Position numbers and translations under genes: made by a program. Positions 44,369 to 53,043 of a stretch of DNA of 64,000 nt are shown here, piece after piece. Source of the stretch: a virus; the IMG/VR virus record IMGVR_UViG_3300030118_003002, positions 1-64,000 of that record, one strand, 5' to 3'. The notes below the pieces were generated by a model that made no database searches, was not told the origin of the DNA, and worked only from the letters and a program-made list of their open reading frames with translations. The stretch's first letter is position 1; each line of letters starts with the position of its first letter.

Positions 44369-45250
44369 TTACCACCAATCATCTAATTTCTTTTGTATTT
44401 TACCTGTTCTAATACTCGACAAATCCCAATCCATCGCCTTGTAAATAGGTTCGGCTTTCTTTATCACCTGTTCGGCATAATGTCGCCAATCGGGTTCATA
44501 ACTTTCAAGGTCTGCATAAGTAGTTCCGGAAACATATTCCGCTTGTCTTTTTTCTCCTGTTAGTGGATGAATGTATGTCTTATGCAAATTCCTTGCTTTC
44601 ATAAATAAATATGAATCATCAAACTCAGCATTTGTGTTTTGCCAAGCATATAATATACCAGCAATACCCTCACCAAAAGAGGGTTTTGCATTGTCTAATG
44701 TTCTGAATAATTTACCTTCCACACCGCATTTTTTACACCATTTAATGTGTTCTTTTATGCTATGCTTAGTTCCGCAATCCGGACATTTTACAGTAAGTCT
44801 ATTGCTCTTTAGTCTAGACCTTTTAATAATAGAATTAATAGGTATTTCGCCATTCAGAACAGAAGAATAAGTATTGTGTAAATACTTATTTATCTCGTCT
44901 TGAGTATTCTGATTCACCCACATTTTTAATACAGTAGTTTGAACTTCTTTTGCCATCTTAGTCTCACTAACTCTTTTAGCAGTAAAACCTGTCATGGTGA
45001 ATTTGGGTTCATCTAACCATACTCCATCTTCCCAAGATACTAACCCTGCATTACGATTCTTTACCGTTCCTACACCTAAAGCAGAAAAATACTTTTCAAA
45101 CTCTAACTGAACAGGGTGTTCATCTAAACCTAATACATTAGGAAAATGTTCTCTAACACTTGCTTCTATTTCTTTGATAGCAGTTTGAGCCTTTTCAACT
45201 GAATCAATCTGAACATAGATTGAATCCGTATGCCCATAAACTACTTTCAT
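44369..45250 (-). CDS. DNA polymerase B, C-terminal part (motif C, thumb)
   Basis: This 293-residue protein opens directly with motif C, MKVVYGHTDSIYV (catalytic Asp at residue 9), followed by a palm segment (VGTVKNRNAGLVSW) and the thumb. Residues 156-175 carry CPDC and CKKC, a zinc ribbon inserted in the thumb. The rest of the enzyme is a separate gene at 46144-47814. Neither half is active alone by family logic; they would assemble in trans. It is coupled by ATGA to the coiled-coil gene upstream. No intein residues are visible at its start. Confidence 0.88.
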   Translation of the reverse strand: MKVVYGHTDSIYVQIDSVEKAQTAIKEIEASVREHFPNVLGLDEHPVQLEFEKYFSALGVGTVKNRNAGLVSWEDGVWLDEPKFTMTGFTAKRVSETKMAKEVQTTVLKMWVNQNTQDEINKYLHNTYSSVLNGEIPINSIIKRSRLKSNRLTVKCPDCGTKHSIKEHIKWCKKCGVEGKLFRTLDNAKPSFGEGIAGILYAWQNTNAEFDDSYLFMKARNLHKTYIHPLTGEKRQAEYVSGTTYADLESYEPDWRHYAEQVIKKAEPIYKAMDWDLSSIRTGKIQKKLDDWW

Positions 45251-45531
45251 ACTCCGCCCACCTTATCGGGTGCATATATTAGATTATTGAATGTTAATTC
45301 GGGATGCAACTTTTGTAGGTCGTTTTGCATTTCGTGAATCGCTTTTGCTACATTGTATGTTTGCGAATCCTCATTATGTTGCCTATCCAACTCTATTTCC
45401 AATCTTTCAATTGTATTTTGCAATCTTTCAATCTTCTCATCCAATTCATCTATTCTATTAACAAGACCTTCATTTTCCATAGTCAGTCTTTTGATTTCTT
45501 CATTTAATTTATCTAATTCATATCTATTCAT
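45247..45531 (-). CDS. coiled-coil protein between PolB halves
   Basis: The product is 94 residues, almost entirely one heptad-repeat coiled coil (residues 5-50: LDKLNEEIKRLTMENE, IDELDEKIERLQNTIERLE), then a short tail. It is translated just before the C-terminal PolB gene. It might help pair the polymerase halves, but it could equally be an unrelated small factor. Confidence 0.65.
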   Translation of the reverse strand: MNRYELDKLNEEIKRLTMENEGLVNRIDELDEKIERLQNTIERLEIELDRQHNEDSQTYNVAKAIHEMQNDLQKLHPELTFNNLIYAPDKVGGV

Positions 45532-45659
45532 AATATCACCGTTACTATTGTTAAGATGGTTGCTATGTTCACGATATTTACCATCATCAATATCTTATTT
45601 GATTTTGCTATCATAGCCAGCAATTCTTCTAATAATTCATTCGTCTTGTCCATCATCAT
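45528..45659 (-). CDS. membrane mini-protein
   Basis: The product is about 43 residues with three candidate starts in a row (ATG-ATG-ATG) and a C-terminal hydrophobic helix (ILMMVNIVNIATILTIVTVIL). It overlaps the previous gene by 23 bases and the next by ATGA. A tail-anchored membrane peptide is suggested. Role unknown. Confidence 0.5.
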   Translation of the reverse strand: MMMDKTNELLEELLAMIAKSNKILMMVNIVNIATILTIVTVIL

Positions 45660-45807
45660 GGTTAACACCTTGTTCTATTTCGGTAATGATAGCATGACGC
45701 TTCAAGTTATTCATCATTTGAAATATCTCCTTTACTTCTTGTAAAGTAATATTCCAAGTTTCTTCTGTATCATACGATACTTTTACAGTTACATATTTAG
45801 TTTTCAT
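45637..45807 (-). CDS. small acidic hypothetical protein
   Basis: The product is 56 residues, starting with a strand (KYVTVKVSYDTEETWNI) then a helix and an acidic tail. The start has GGAGG and TAATG overlap with the upstream gene. Not recognised. Confidence 0.55.
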   Translation of the reverse strand: MKTKYVTVKVSYDTEETWNITLQEVKEIFQMMNNLKRHAIITEIEQGVNHDDGQDE

Positions 45808-46016
45808 TATCTTTTCCTCCTAGAATAAAGATTTCTGCCATCATGCATTCCTATTACATCACAATTTCTTTTAAGAAAATTAGCAATAGAACCAGAACAA
45901 GGAACGCAGTTAGTTCCATGTTTATCAACAAGCCTCTCTCTTACATGAACCGCAGTAAAGGGTTCATCCCAAAATTCAATCAAATTCATTATCCATTTTT
46001 TACATCTTTGTTTCAT
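45807..46016 (-). CDS. small winged-helix-like DNA-binding protein
   Basis: The product is 69 residues and basic. The pattern WIMNLIEFWDEPFTAVHVRE, GSIANFLKRN, then a beta hairpin (DVIGMHDGRNLYSRRK) matches a winged helix-turn-helix. It may regulate viral genes or act with the polymerase. It lies between the two PolB genes. Function is inferred from fold only. Confidence 0.6.
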   Translation of the reverse strand: MKQRCKKWIMNLIEFWDEPFTAVHVRERLVDKHGTNCVPCSGSIANFLKRNCDVIGMHDGRNLYSRRKR

Positions 46017-46147
46017 TCAAACAACTCCTTATGACCGCAATTATTACATTGTAATTTTGCTTTATCTTTCATTAATCTATAACCTACTTTTGGTTTCTTA
46101 TACCAAACTATTTCCATTTTACCCTTCTTACAATAAATGCATTTCAT
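46013..46147 (-). CDS. zinc-ribbon mini-protein
   Basis: The product is 44 residues with C-I-Y-C at residue 3 and C-N-N-C near residue 34, a minimal zinc ribbon. ATGA overlaps join it to the PolB N-terminal gene upstream and to the winged-helix gene downstream. Function is unknown. Confidence 0.65.
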   Translation of the reverse strand: MKCIYCKKGKMEIVWYKKPKVGYRLMKDKAKLQCNNCGHKELFE

Positions 46148-47814
46148 ATTTTCATCTCCTTTGCTTTGAAGGCAGCCAATCTAATTGCTTCTCTAGCACT
46201 AGCAGTAATACTAGCCGCTAAATCAGCATCAGCCCAACTAAAACCGGTATAGCCAATGATTCCGTAAAATGAAGCCATTAGTCTCTTTACTGCCATTTGA
46301 TTGTTATACCACTTGATATAGTCACTGTTATTATTGTTCTCTCTCGCCTCACGCATAAGTCGCTTATATTCATTTCGGAGTTGCTTTAACTCTAAAACAG
46401 ATTGAGGTAATAAGCCTAGTTTATCAGTTTTATAGAATCTATAATCTGATTCAGTTACTTCCGAGAAATCTCTAGGAGTAAGAAGATTGACCGATAATTC
46501 AGTTACTTCATTAGATTTAGTCTCCCATGAAATGTTTCTAGCAATCATCATAGCAGGGTATAGACCTGCATAATCAAAAGCCGCCACATTAAGATGTAGT
46601 CCGTTAGTGTTTTCACTTAATGGGTCATAAATCATAGCCCCTTGATAGGACTTCTTTTCTGCTTTCTTATTACCTGTTGGTGCTTTCCACCAAGCATTAC
46701 GCATGAAGTAAATAGAACCCATATGACTTGCATAAAAACAAGCATCAAATGGTGCTTTCAGTAATCTTTGTAGTGCAATAATCGCTTCGCTACAATAATT
46801 AGTTTCATCTATTTCAACAATTAATTCAACATCTTTTAGAGCATACTGCAAATAAGTTTCAGTATCTTCTAACCAAGCCCTACGATAGAATTCGTTTGGG
46901 TCGGGAAACTTTTCTGAAACTAACTTCTTCTTGTTAAGTAAAGATTCAGATACATAGTCCAAAGATAAAGAAGGTAATGTTCCTCTTTGCGAGTCATTCC
47001 ATTGTCTTTCAAAAGCCATGTCTAATGAGAGGGTTATGCGACCCCCTATGGGTTGTTCTATTGGTGAGAACCCCTTTTCACCTTTAGTATATTTGAAGCC
47101 CTTCTTAGTCTGTTTAACACCATCTATGCGGTTAATCGGTGACATTCTATTAGGGTTAATTCCTAAAGCACAACACCTTTCAAGCAATTTAGGTATATCA
47201 GCAAAGTTACCGAACCAAGCAATTAGCATATCGGGGTCTTTGTCTATCATTGTATTAATGAAATCTTCAAGCATATGTTTTTCATTACGACAATAATATA
47301 CATTATTTATCTCTAAAGAATTATCAAATATGTCTATTGGACATTTTTCAGTAGGAAACCATACCCATTGATGGTATTCTTCATCATAATTATCATACAT
47401 TACAATAGTAGTAATTTCATTATGGTGTTCTCCTCCTTGTTGCCATTCCATATCCCAATACCATTTACGCATTTTATACTCCGGCATTTCCGAAATACAA
47501 TCAACTGCATATCTAAATGTATATGGAACATCTGCTTCATATGTTTGCTTAAACATTTTTCTAGCAGAAAAAACATCAAAAGAGTTTTCAACATATACTC
47601 TCTTTAATCTATCACCATCTAGATTCACCCATTCTCCTCTTTCATATTCAAACTCTCGTTTGATATACTTAGAAGGAGAATATGTTGTATGTTCCTTTTC
47701 GTTTTCCTTCACATAAAAGTAGGGTCTAAATCTTTCCAATTCGAATTTTTTCTCGTTATTCTCTCTCCAAGATTTGTATATGTGTTTTCCATCTAAACAC
47801 CTACTAATTATCAT
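46144..47814 (-). CDS. DNA polymerase B, N-terminal part (exonuclease, motifs A and B)
   Basis: The product is 556 residues. Exonuclease motifs: WDMEW (Asp121, Glu123), FGNFAD (201-206) and YALKD (324-328). Polymerase motif A is DYAGLYP (414-420) and motif B is AVKRLMASFYG (508-518). The chain ends KAKEMKI, just where intact PolBs continue into motif C. The missing part is a separate gene at 44369-45250, six small genes away. The sequence up to motif C appears uninterrupted, so the split looks functional rather than degenerate. The sliding clamp gene is directly upstream. Confidence 0.9.
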   Translation of the reverse strand: MIISRCLDGKHIYKSWRENNEKKFELERFRPYFYVKENEKEHTTYSPSKYIKREFEYERGEWVNLDGDRLKRVYVENSFDVFSARKMFKQTYEADVPYTFRYAVDCISEMPEYKMRKWYWDMEWQQGGEHHNEITTIVMYDNYDEEYHQWVWFPTEKCPIDIFDNSLEINNVYYCRNEKHMLEDFINTMIDKDPDMLIAWFGNFADIPKLLERCCALGINPNRMSPINRIDGVKQTKKGFKYTKGEKGFSPIEQPIGGRITLSLDMAFERQWNDSQRGTLPSLSLDYVSESLLNKKKLVSEKFPDPNEFYRRAWLEDTETYLQYALKDVELIVEIDETNYCSEAIIALQRLLKAPFDACFYASHMGSIYFMRNAWWKAPTGNKKAEKKSYQGAMIYDPLSENTNGLHLNVAAFDYAGLYPAMMIARNISWETKSNEVTELSVNLLTPRDFSEVTESDYRFYKTDKLGLLPQSVLELKQLRNEYKRLMREARENNNNSDYIKWYNNQMAVKRLMASFYGIIGYTGFSWADADLAASITASAREAIRLAAFKAKEMKI

Positions 47815-48609
47815 TCAGTCAACTCCTGTAAAGGGTGCTTTTACAATCATCTTATTTTCCCCAACAATCAAAAGAGGAAACTCATCCTTTACATAAAAGT
47901 TAAGCAATCCTTGTCCTCTCAAGAATCTATGAAGTGGACTTGAATACTGCAAAGTAGCAGCATCACCTATTGATTGAGTCGGGTGTAAAACCTGTTCATA
48001 ACTATTAGCAGTTCCATTTTCACTGCTAATCTGAACCGTAGCATGAACACCTGCGTCATTATCAACAGGTAAATAATTCAAAAGATAGACACCGCTTTTA
48101 ACCAATTCACAACCACTAACTGCTTCATCAAATGATATATCAGTTATTTGAAATGCACCTTCAAAGTTTGAAGAACCAAACTTCCATAGATTATTAATCA
48201 CAGGTTCATATGTTACATCAGCAACCATTTGTTTGATTCTTTCAATAGCATCAATGTTAGGATGATTAACTGCGGCTGGAATAGAAGCGGATTTATTTCC
48301 GCCACTAACTCCCAAAAAGTCACCATAACTAAGAGTAATAATACCATTAAACTTCTTCAAGTAAGGTATAATCATAGCGGCATTACCAATAAATGTGCCT
48401 TCTTCTAATGTTTCTTCAACAGGCAAAGATACCGTTAACCCAAATGTAGTGTCACCATTCCATAGGGTTAAGGTATCGTTTGCCAATTCCATTAAAACAT
48501 ATTCTCCTAACTTAGAGTTAGTTAAACCACTGTCTCCTAAATACATTCCTTTTCCTTGTATATCTTCTAATCCTTTTATTAATATCTTTGGTGTTATTCT
48601 AAACTTCAA
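47815..48609 (-). CDS. sliding clamp (PCNA-like)
   Basis: The product is 264 residues, the usual size for a trimeric PCNA or gp45-type clamp. It is divergent, but LLNFYVKDEFPLLIVGENK near the C-terminus and the two-domain strand pattern match the fold. It lies between PolB and ATPase/clamp-loader genes. The start is TTG at 48609, six bases after GGAGGG; it overlaps the upstream stop. It would tether PolB and ligase to DNA. Confidence 0.75.
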   Translation of the reverse strand: MKFRITPKILIKGLEDIQGKGMYLGDSGLTNSKLGEYVLMELANDTLTLWNGDTTFGLTVSLPVEETLEEGTFIGNAAMIIPYLKKFNGIITLSYGDFLGVSGGNKSASIPAAVNHPNIDAIERIKQMVADVTYEPVINNLWKFGSSNFEGAFQITDISFDEAVSGCELVKSGVYLLNYLPVDNDAGVHATVQISSENGTANSYEQVLHPTQSIGDAATLQYSSPLHRFLRGQGLLNFYVKDEFPLLIVGENKMIVKAPFTGVD

Positions 48610-49415
48610 ATGTTACCCTCCTTTAATTCAGGAATACCGTTCCAAACGATATTAGGCGGTGTGCCTTGTCTAATAGTCCAAGTAGTGCCAACCAAATTAC
48701 CATTTGTTCGGCTACCAACTAATTCAGCCAAATAGTGCATTTCGCCTTTTATTTTCTTTCTTGAACAATGTATTTCTTGTTCTAGTTTTCCTCCCCAATC
48801 TTTCCAATTAGCAATCATACCAATCGGAGAGCCGTCTTGATACTTTTCTGTTTCATGAGTAATATAAATTACATCACAATCAAGAAGATATATCGAATCT
48901 AATAGGTGATAGAAAGTCTTGTTTCTAGCACCATACTGATACGGCATAACCTTTGTGACTAAAGTAGGATTAGGGTTAATTTTCAATATACATGAATCTA
49001 ACCATGTATCAACACCGTCTAATACAAAAACGGGTCTTTCTCCTTCTTCAATCTTAGACCTAACATATTTGATAAACATATGCGAATTGTCTTCGCTCTT
49101 TGTTATATCAATTACATTGTCTTTATTCATTTCAATGGGACAGAACACTTGTATGCGCTCAGTCGCTTCGTGATGTTCACGCCATGTTGATTCAACACCT
49201 TTATCCCAATCTAAAACATAAATTGGTCTATCGGGGAAATCTAAAGCAATTCCTGTCTTTCCTGTTTTGGGATGACCCCAAATACCTAATACTAATCTTG
49301 AATTAACTTGCTTTCTTTTTTCAGCCATCATTTGCTGAAACTTGTTGTTAAAATCTTCTTGCGCTTTTCCAAAACTCATATTACTAGCATTACCTTGTCT
49401 GTTCGTTAAACTCAT
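48606..49415 (-). CDS. Sak4/RecA-like AAA_24 ATPase
   Basis: The product is 269 residues. Walker A is GHPKTGKT (47-54) and Walker B is VFVLDGVDTW. The short RecA-like core and surroundings resemble phage Sak4/AAA_24 proteins, which act in single-strand annealing and recombination. A putative SSB gene lies just upstream, as expected for a partner. AGGTGAA fits the ATG at 49415; the frame extends to GTG 49424. Confidence 0.75.
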   Translation of the reverse strand: MSLTNRQGNASNMSFGKAQEDFNNKFQQMMAEKRKQVNSRLVLGIWGHPKTGKTGIALDFPDRPIYVLDWDKGVESTWREHHEATERIQVFCPIEMNKDNVIDITKSEDNSHMFIKYVRSKIEEGERPVFVLDGVDTWLDSCILKINPNPTLVTKVMPYQYGARNKTFYHLLDSIYLLDCDVIYITHETEKYQDGSPIGMIANWKDWGGKLEQEIHCSRKKIKGEMHYLAELVGSRTNGNLVGTTWTIRQGTPPNIVWNGIPELKEGNI

Positions 49416-49665
49416 CTTCTTCACCTAATTCATCTATATCTATTTCTATTTTATTTCCATGAACCTTAGTCCATTCTTCTATTATTACTTTAAGTTCTTC
49501 TCTAGAGCAAACATATCTTGCTTCTTTCGAACCTATGTGCATCTTTAGCCAATAGGTTTCATATTCTGTTGCATTCTCTTTCCAAGTTAGGAAGTCAACA
49601 TTTATCAAATCAATGATATAACTATTACCCTTGATTAGAAACCTTCCTTCTAATATTCCATTCAT
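49390..49665 (-). CDS. small hypothetical protein
   Basis: The product is 91 residues: an N-terminal beta-rich half (ILEGRFLIKGNSYIIDLINV) and acidic C-terminus (IDIDELGEEDEF) that carries the Shine-Dalgarno site of the Sak4-like gene. GAGGT places the start at ATG 49665. A 100-base gap (49666-49765) upstream holds only a doubtful 28-codon frame. Not recognised. Confidence 0.6.
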   Translation of the reverse strand: MNGILEGRFLIKGNSYIIDLINVDFLTWKENATEYETYWLKMHIGSKEARYVCSREELKVIIEEWTKVHGNKIEIDIDELGEEDEFNEQTR

Positions 49666-49765
49666 TTTAATACCTCTTAAATCTAAACAGGGCTTCGCAC
49701 CCATTTGAGCATCTATTTCTCCACAAGTTTATGCTTACACTTGTATGCCTCATTTGGAGTTAAAT

Positions 49766-50980
49766 TCAATAAGTTTCAAACCAATCAAAATCGGTTTCAA
49801 CCGGTTGGTTCACTTCAACAGGTGAACCTCTCTTTTCTGTTACATATAGTCCGGTAACATTAATTGTTACAGGGTCAGCCCCTTCATCAGTTATTCGCTG
49901 TGAAGTTCTTCCTACAATAATAACAGAAGAACCAATACCAAAGTCCAACTCAACATTAGACGGAATCCAACAAGTAGTCATATTGTTATCGTTATCATAG
50001 TCGAATTCAGCATTTAGGTCAGTTATATTCAAAATACGATTACCATTCTTTGTAGGCATCATATTCATATTACAGACTGTTCCATCAGTAATAACGAAAC
50101 GCTCACTAGTAGGTAGTGTCTGCCTAAGAATGTGCGCTCTATCAATTTCAACCAATGGTGTTAAATGGCTACCAAAGTTATTTGCTAGACATTCTTCGAA
50201 ATCGTAATTATCCATATTTCTATAATCAGAATTGTCTGGATTTAAGTCAGCATTTCTAATTAGACTTGCTTTAGTCACATCAGTCATACCATACAAATTA
50301 TTACCATCATCACTAGGAATTGCTACAAAGTGAACAAAATCATAGGTATTTGGAGTAAAGTCAACTCCACCTTGATTCTTATATGAGAAATTATATTTCT
50401 TCATTTCTCCACCTTCAACACTTCCATAAAATACCCCGCTTCTTCTAAATTGCTCCAAAGGAAGCGGCTTACCGTAGTTACGGTTTTCTCCGCCATTTTG
50501 GTATCTTTCTGTATTATCTAAAGGAATAACCCATACACCATCTTCCATTTCTTCAGCAGTGGCAGGTCTTTCAGTTACAGTCTTTTGTTGTAGTTCCCCT
50601 TTGTAGTAGCGGGTAATTTGCCAGCCCGTAGCAGTTTCTTCAACATTAGCAACAATACCTTCTTGCAAAGCATTATCGGCATCTCTCCTGTATTCTTCCT
50701 TAGCCTTATTTCTGTTCCAACTCATCATGTCTCTCGGTTCTTCAAGAGCCACAAAGAAACCAAATGCTTTCTTTACAAGTGAACCACTTGATGAATTGTT
50801 TGGTTTATTAGCCCTTTTACTTTGAGCAACATAATTACGCCAAAGTCCCTTTGCCAAAGGGTCGTCTGTTCCTATTCCATTTTCTGCACAAATGCTTTCA
50901 AATTTAGCAATTGCATCTTCAACGCTCATATCAATATATTGCACAGATTTTTCTATTTCATTCTTCATTTCTTCATTCAT
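49766..50980 (-). CDS. putative single-stranded DNA-binding protein
   Basis: The product is 404 residues. The C-terminal part (about 270-385) is beta-rich with an OB-like pattern (FVITDGTVCNMNMMP, SSVIIVGRTSQRI), and the chain ends in an acidic aromatic tail (VETDFDWFETY), the arrangement by which phage SSBs contact partner proteins. The N-terminus is helical (residues 1-100). The gene sits between RFC and Sak4-like genes. The SSB call rests on this context and tail, not on a recognised family. Start ATG 50980 follows GAGGGAAAA. Confidence 0.5.
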   Translation of the reverse strand: MNEEMKNEIEKSVQYIDMSVEDAIAKFESICAENGIGTDDPLAKGLWRNYVAQSKRANKPNNSSSGSLVKKAFGFFVALEEPRDMMSWNRNKAKEEYRRDADNALQEGIVANVEETATGWQITRYYKGELQQKTVTERPATAEEMEDGVWVIPLDNTERYQNGGENRNYGKPLPLEQFRRSGVFYGSVEGGEMKKYNFSYKNQGGVDFTPNTYDFVHFVAIPSDDGNNLYGMTDVTKASLIRNADLNPDNSDYRNMDNYDFEECLANNFGSHLTPLVEIDRAHILRQTLPTSERFVITDGTVCNMNMMPTKNGNRILNITDLNAEFDYDNDNNMTTCWIPSNVELDFGIGSSVIIVGRTSQRITDEGADPVTINVTGLYVTEKRGSPVEVNQPVETDFDWFETY

Positions 50981-51000
50981 ATTTTTCCCTCTTTTTTTTC

Positions 51001-51915
51001 TCAAATTAATTGTCCTACCATCCAAGATAATATTACCTTTGGTGTCATGGTAGTGGAACGCCATTCGCTTTCTCCTATTGTTCTTAGTAACTTAAATTTA
51101 GTTAGATTATCTAATCCTTCTGAATTAATTATTGTATCGTGAATACCAACACAAATCTCTTTTACTGTTCTTCCTTCATAAATTAAATTATGAAGTAATG
51201 TAAGAGATTCATTTGGTTTTTTATCTAGTATTAGCATTAGTATTTTGTTATATTCTTGTAGTGAATTTTCTATTTGCTTTGTTAATGAAAAGCCGGATGA
51301 TTTAGCCGCTTGTAATTCCGTAATCGCCCTACGCATATCACCGTCTAAGGAGGCTATAAAGGGAGTCAACTCATCATCCGAAAAACTAGTCACCTGTTCA
51401 TTTCGAAGTATTTCCTTGATTACTTCTAATACTACTTCATTAGATAGTGGCTTAAAATGATAGTTAGCACACCGGCTTTGTAGTGGGTGAATAATCTTGC
51501 TTTTATCATTACAAGTAATAATGAAACGAATATTACCAGAATATCTTTCCATGATTCTTTTCAAAGCATTTTGAGCATCCTTTGTCATACCATCCATTTC
51601 ATCTAATAGACAAATCCTAAAGGGAACATCTCCAATAGTTCCGCTTTGAGCAACCCTTTTGATAGTGGTTCTAATTACTTCTAGTCGCCTATCATCAGAA
51701 GCATTTACTTCAACAAAATTATCTTTAGCATTTTCACCTAAGATACTTTTTGCCAAAGCCAAACCTGCTCCTGTTTTACCTGTCCCAGCATTACCATAAA
51801 GTAATACATTAGGCATATTTCTTTCTTCAACCCATACTTCCGCATCTAAAACAAAATGCTCTTGTCCTTTGATATTTCGCAAAGTCTTAGGTCTATATTT
51901 TTCAGTCCACAACAT
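51001..51915 (-). CDS. clamp loader small subunit (RFC-S)
   Basis: The product is 304 residues with the full archaeal RFC small subunit pattern: MLWTEKYRPKTLRNIKGQEH, Walker A GNAGTGKT (41-48), Walker B CLLDEMDGM, LKRIMERYSGNIRFIITCN and the SRC motif QSRCANY. It would load the viral sliding clamp. The frame extends upstream, but the family N-terminus and GGAAGAG site place the start at 51915. The overlap with the next upstream gene is 14 bases. Confidence 0.93.
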   Translation of the reverse strand: MLWTEKYRPKTLRNIKGQEHFVLDAEVWVEERNMPNVLLYGNAGTGKTGAGLALAKSILGENAKDNFVEVNASDDRRLEVIRTTIKRVAQSGTIGDVPFRICLLDEMDGMTKDAQNALKRIMERYSGNIRFIITCNDKSKIIHPLQSRCANYHFKPLSNEVVLEVIKEILRNEQVTSFSDDELTPFIASLDGDMRRAITELQAAKSSGFSLTKQIENSLQEYNKILMLILDKKPNESLTLLHNLIYEGRTVKEICVGIHDTIINSEGLDNLTKFKLLRTIGESEWRSTTMTPKVILSWMVGQLI

Positions 51916-52195
51916 TTCTCTTCCTCCAATTTGGTAATACTGTTCCGCCAACTTCTCTCTTTACATCTATGTATTCGTAAGAAGGATTTGTTTTCCAAAG
52001 AGTTACTTTGGCATTTTTCCTTGACTTCACAAATAACTTATTCTTAGAAAGAATACAAGCGATTTGTTGAGTAGTAAAAGACCTACCCCTACTACTATGA
52101 CCGTATTCTTTCAATTCATGTATAATTTCTCCAACTCCTAATTCTCTATCTTGTAAGACATAAAACAAGGAATTTACTAACTGTTTATTTCTCAT
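51902..52195 (-). CDS. small winged-helix-like protein
   Basis: The product is 97 residues. VNSLFYVLQDRELGVGEIIH, RSFTTQQIACILSKNKLF and VTLWKTNPSYEYI give helix, helix, recognition helix and wing. It lies between the RFC gene and a P-loop gene, overlapping both (14 bases and ATGA). A regulatory or replication-accessory DNA-binding role is likely by fold. Confidence 0.6.
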   Translation of the reverse strand: MRNKQLVNSLFYVLQDRELGVGEIIHELKEYGHSSRGRSFTTQQIACILSKNKLFVKSRKNAKVTLWKTNPSYEYIDVKREVGGTVLPNWRKRNVVD

Positions 52196-53043
52196 AAATA
52201 TTCCTCCAATGTATTCATTTTTACTTTTATTTTTTCCGTTCTTTTTCTTCTTTTCTTTTCACCTAAGTTAAGAATCCTACAATCAGCATTGTTAAACTTA
52301 GTTTTAACATACTTTACAAATTCTTCATCATTTTTCATCTGCGTAAAGATTCTTTTATCTCCATTCTTGATACCTATTCTTTTTAGAAGTCTAGGTATCT
52401 TAGAATAACTACCTCTTGATGGCATATTGATTCTTCCATAGACATTACCGCTATGGCAATAAGCCAACATCTCATAGAAATAGTTTTGACTCCATCTTCT
52501 TTTTACTACACCATCAATAAATAATATCTTATTAGGGTGAATGTTTTCAACAAGCCAAGACATAATCTGTGTGTCGGCTGGTTTATTGTGTTTCAATACT
52601 TCCGAAACAATGTCTCTATCAGTTTCTTTTAGATAGAACATAACCAAAGAGTAGGTGTCCATATCTAAAGCAAACGGTTCTTGACAATGCGGTGCTAATT
52701 CTTTGATTGATTCTGCTAAATAGTTATGAGAACCTGCTCTTTTGATTTGGCACTTAGCCTTGATTTCCTTTGGAACATCTTTCTCATTTATCGAAGTTAA
52801 AACTATTTCACCTCTATACCTTCTAATAACATTGAGAATAGAATCTTTATTAGGTTTGTAATGCACATCTTCTATAATAATACCATTCTCTTTAGGTAAA
52901 GAACCTAAATCTTGAATGTTCATTTCGTTTGCATATACAACTAAAGCGTTGGGTAACATACCTTTTGCCTTTGTTGTTTTTCCTGTTCCTGTTTTTCCTG
53001 TTATTAGTATTGGTCTATTGTTATTCAAATTACTCATACCCAT
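52192..53043 (-). CDS. P-loop ATPase, possible second clamp-loader subunit
   Basis: The product is 283 residues with Walker A GKTGTGKTTKA (16-26) and a Walker B-like GIIIEDVH. The middle is helical and the C-terminus is very basic, ending KMNTLEEYL, which loosely recalls a clamp-binding tail. Its location next to RFC-S suggests a role as large clamp-loader subunit or a DnaA/DnaC-like loader. It is too divergent for a firm assignment. TAATG overlap with upstream gene. Confidence 0.6.
   Translation of the reverse strand: MGMSNLNNNRPILITGKTGTGKTTKAKGMLPNALVVYANEMNIQDLGSLPKENGIIIEDVHYKPNKDSILNVIRRYRGEIVLTSINEKDVPKEIKAKCQIKRAGSHNYLAESIKELAPHCQEPFALDMDTYSLVMFYLKETDRDIVSEVLKHNKPADTQIMSWLVENIHPNKILFIDGVVKRRWSQNYFYEMLAYCHSGNVYGRINMPSRGSYSKIPRLLKRIGIKNGDKRIFTQMKNDEEFVKYVKTKFNNADCRILNLGEKKRRKRTEKIKVKMNTLEEYL

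Noticed and set aside
44369-47814. Intein or split intein as the cause of the PolB split
   Set aside because: Neither end shows intein splice-junction residues or Hint-domain sequence; the two chains abut at motif C with nothing extra.
49666-49765. A 28-codon frame upstream of the 91-residue gene (about 49678-49740, minus)
   Set aside because: It has no good ribosome-binding site and its product has no recognisable feature; the gap may hold only a leader.
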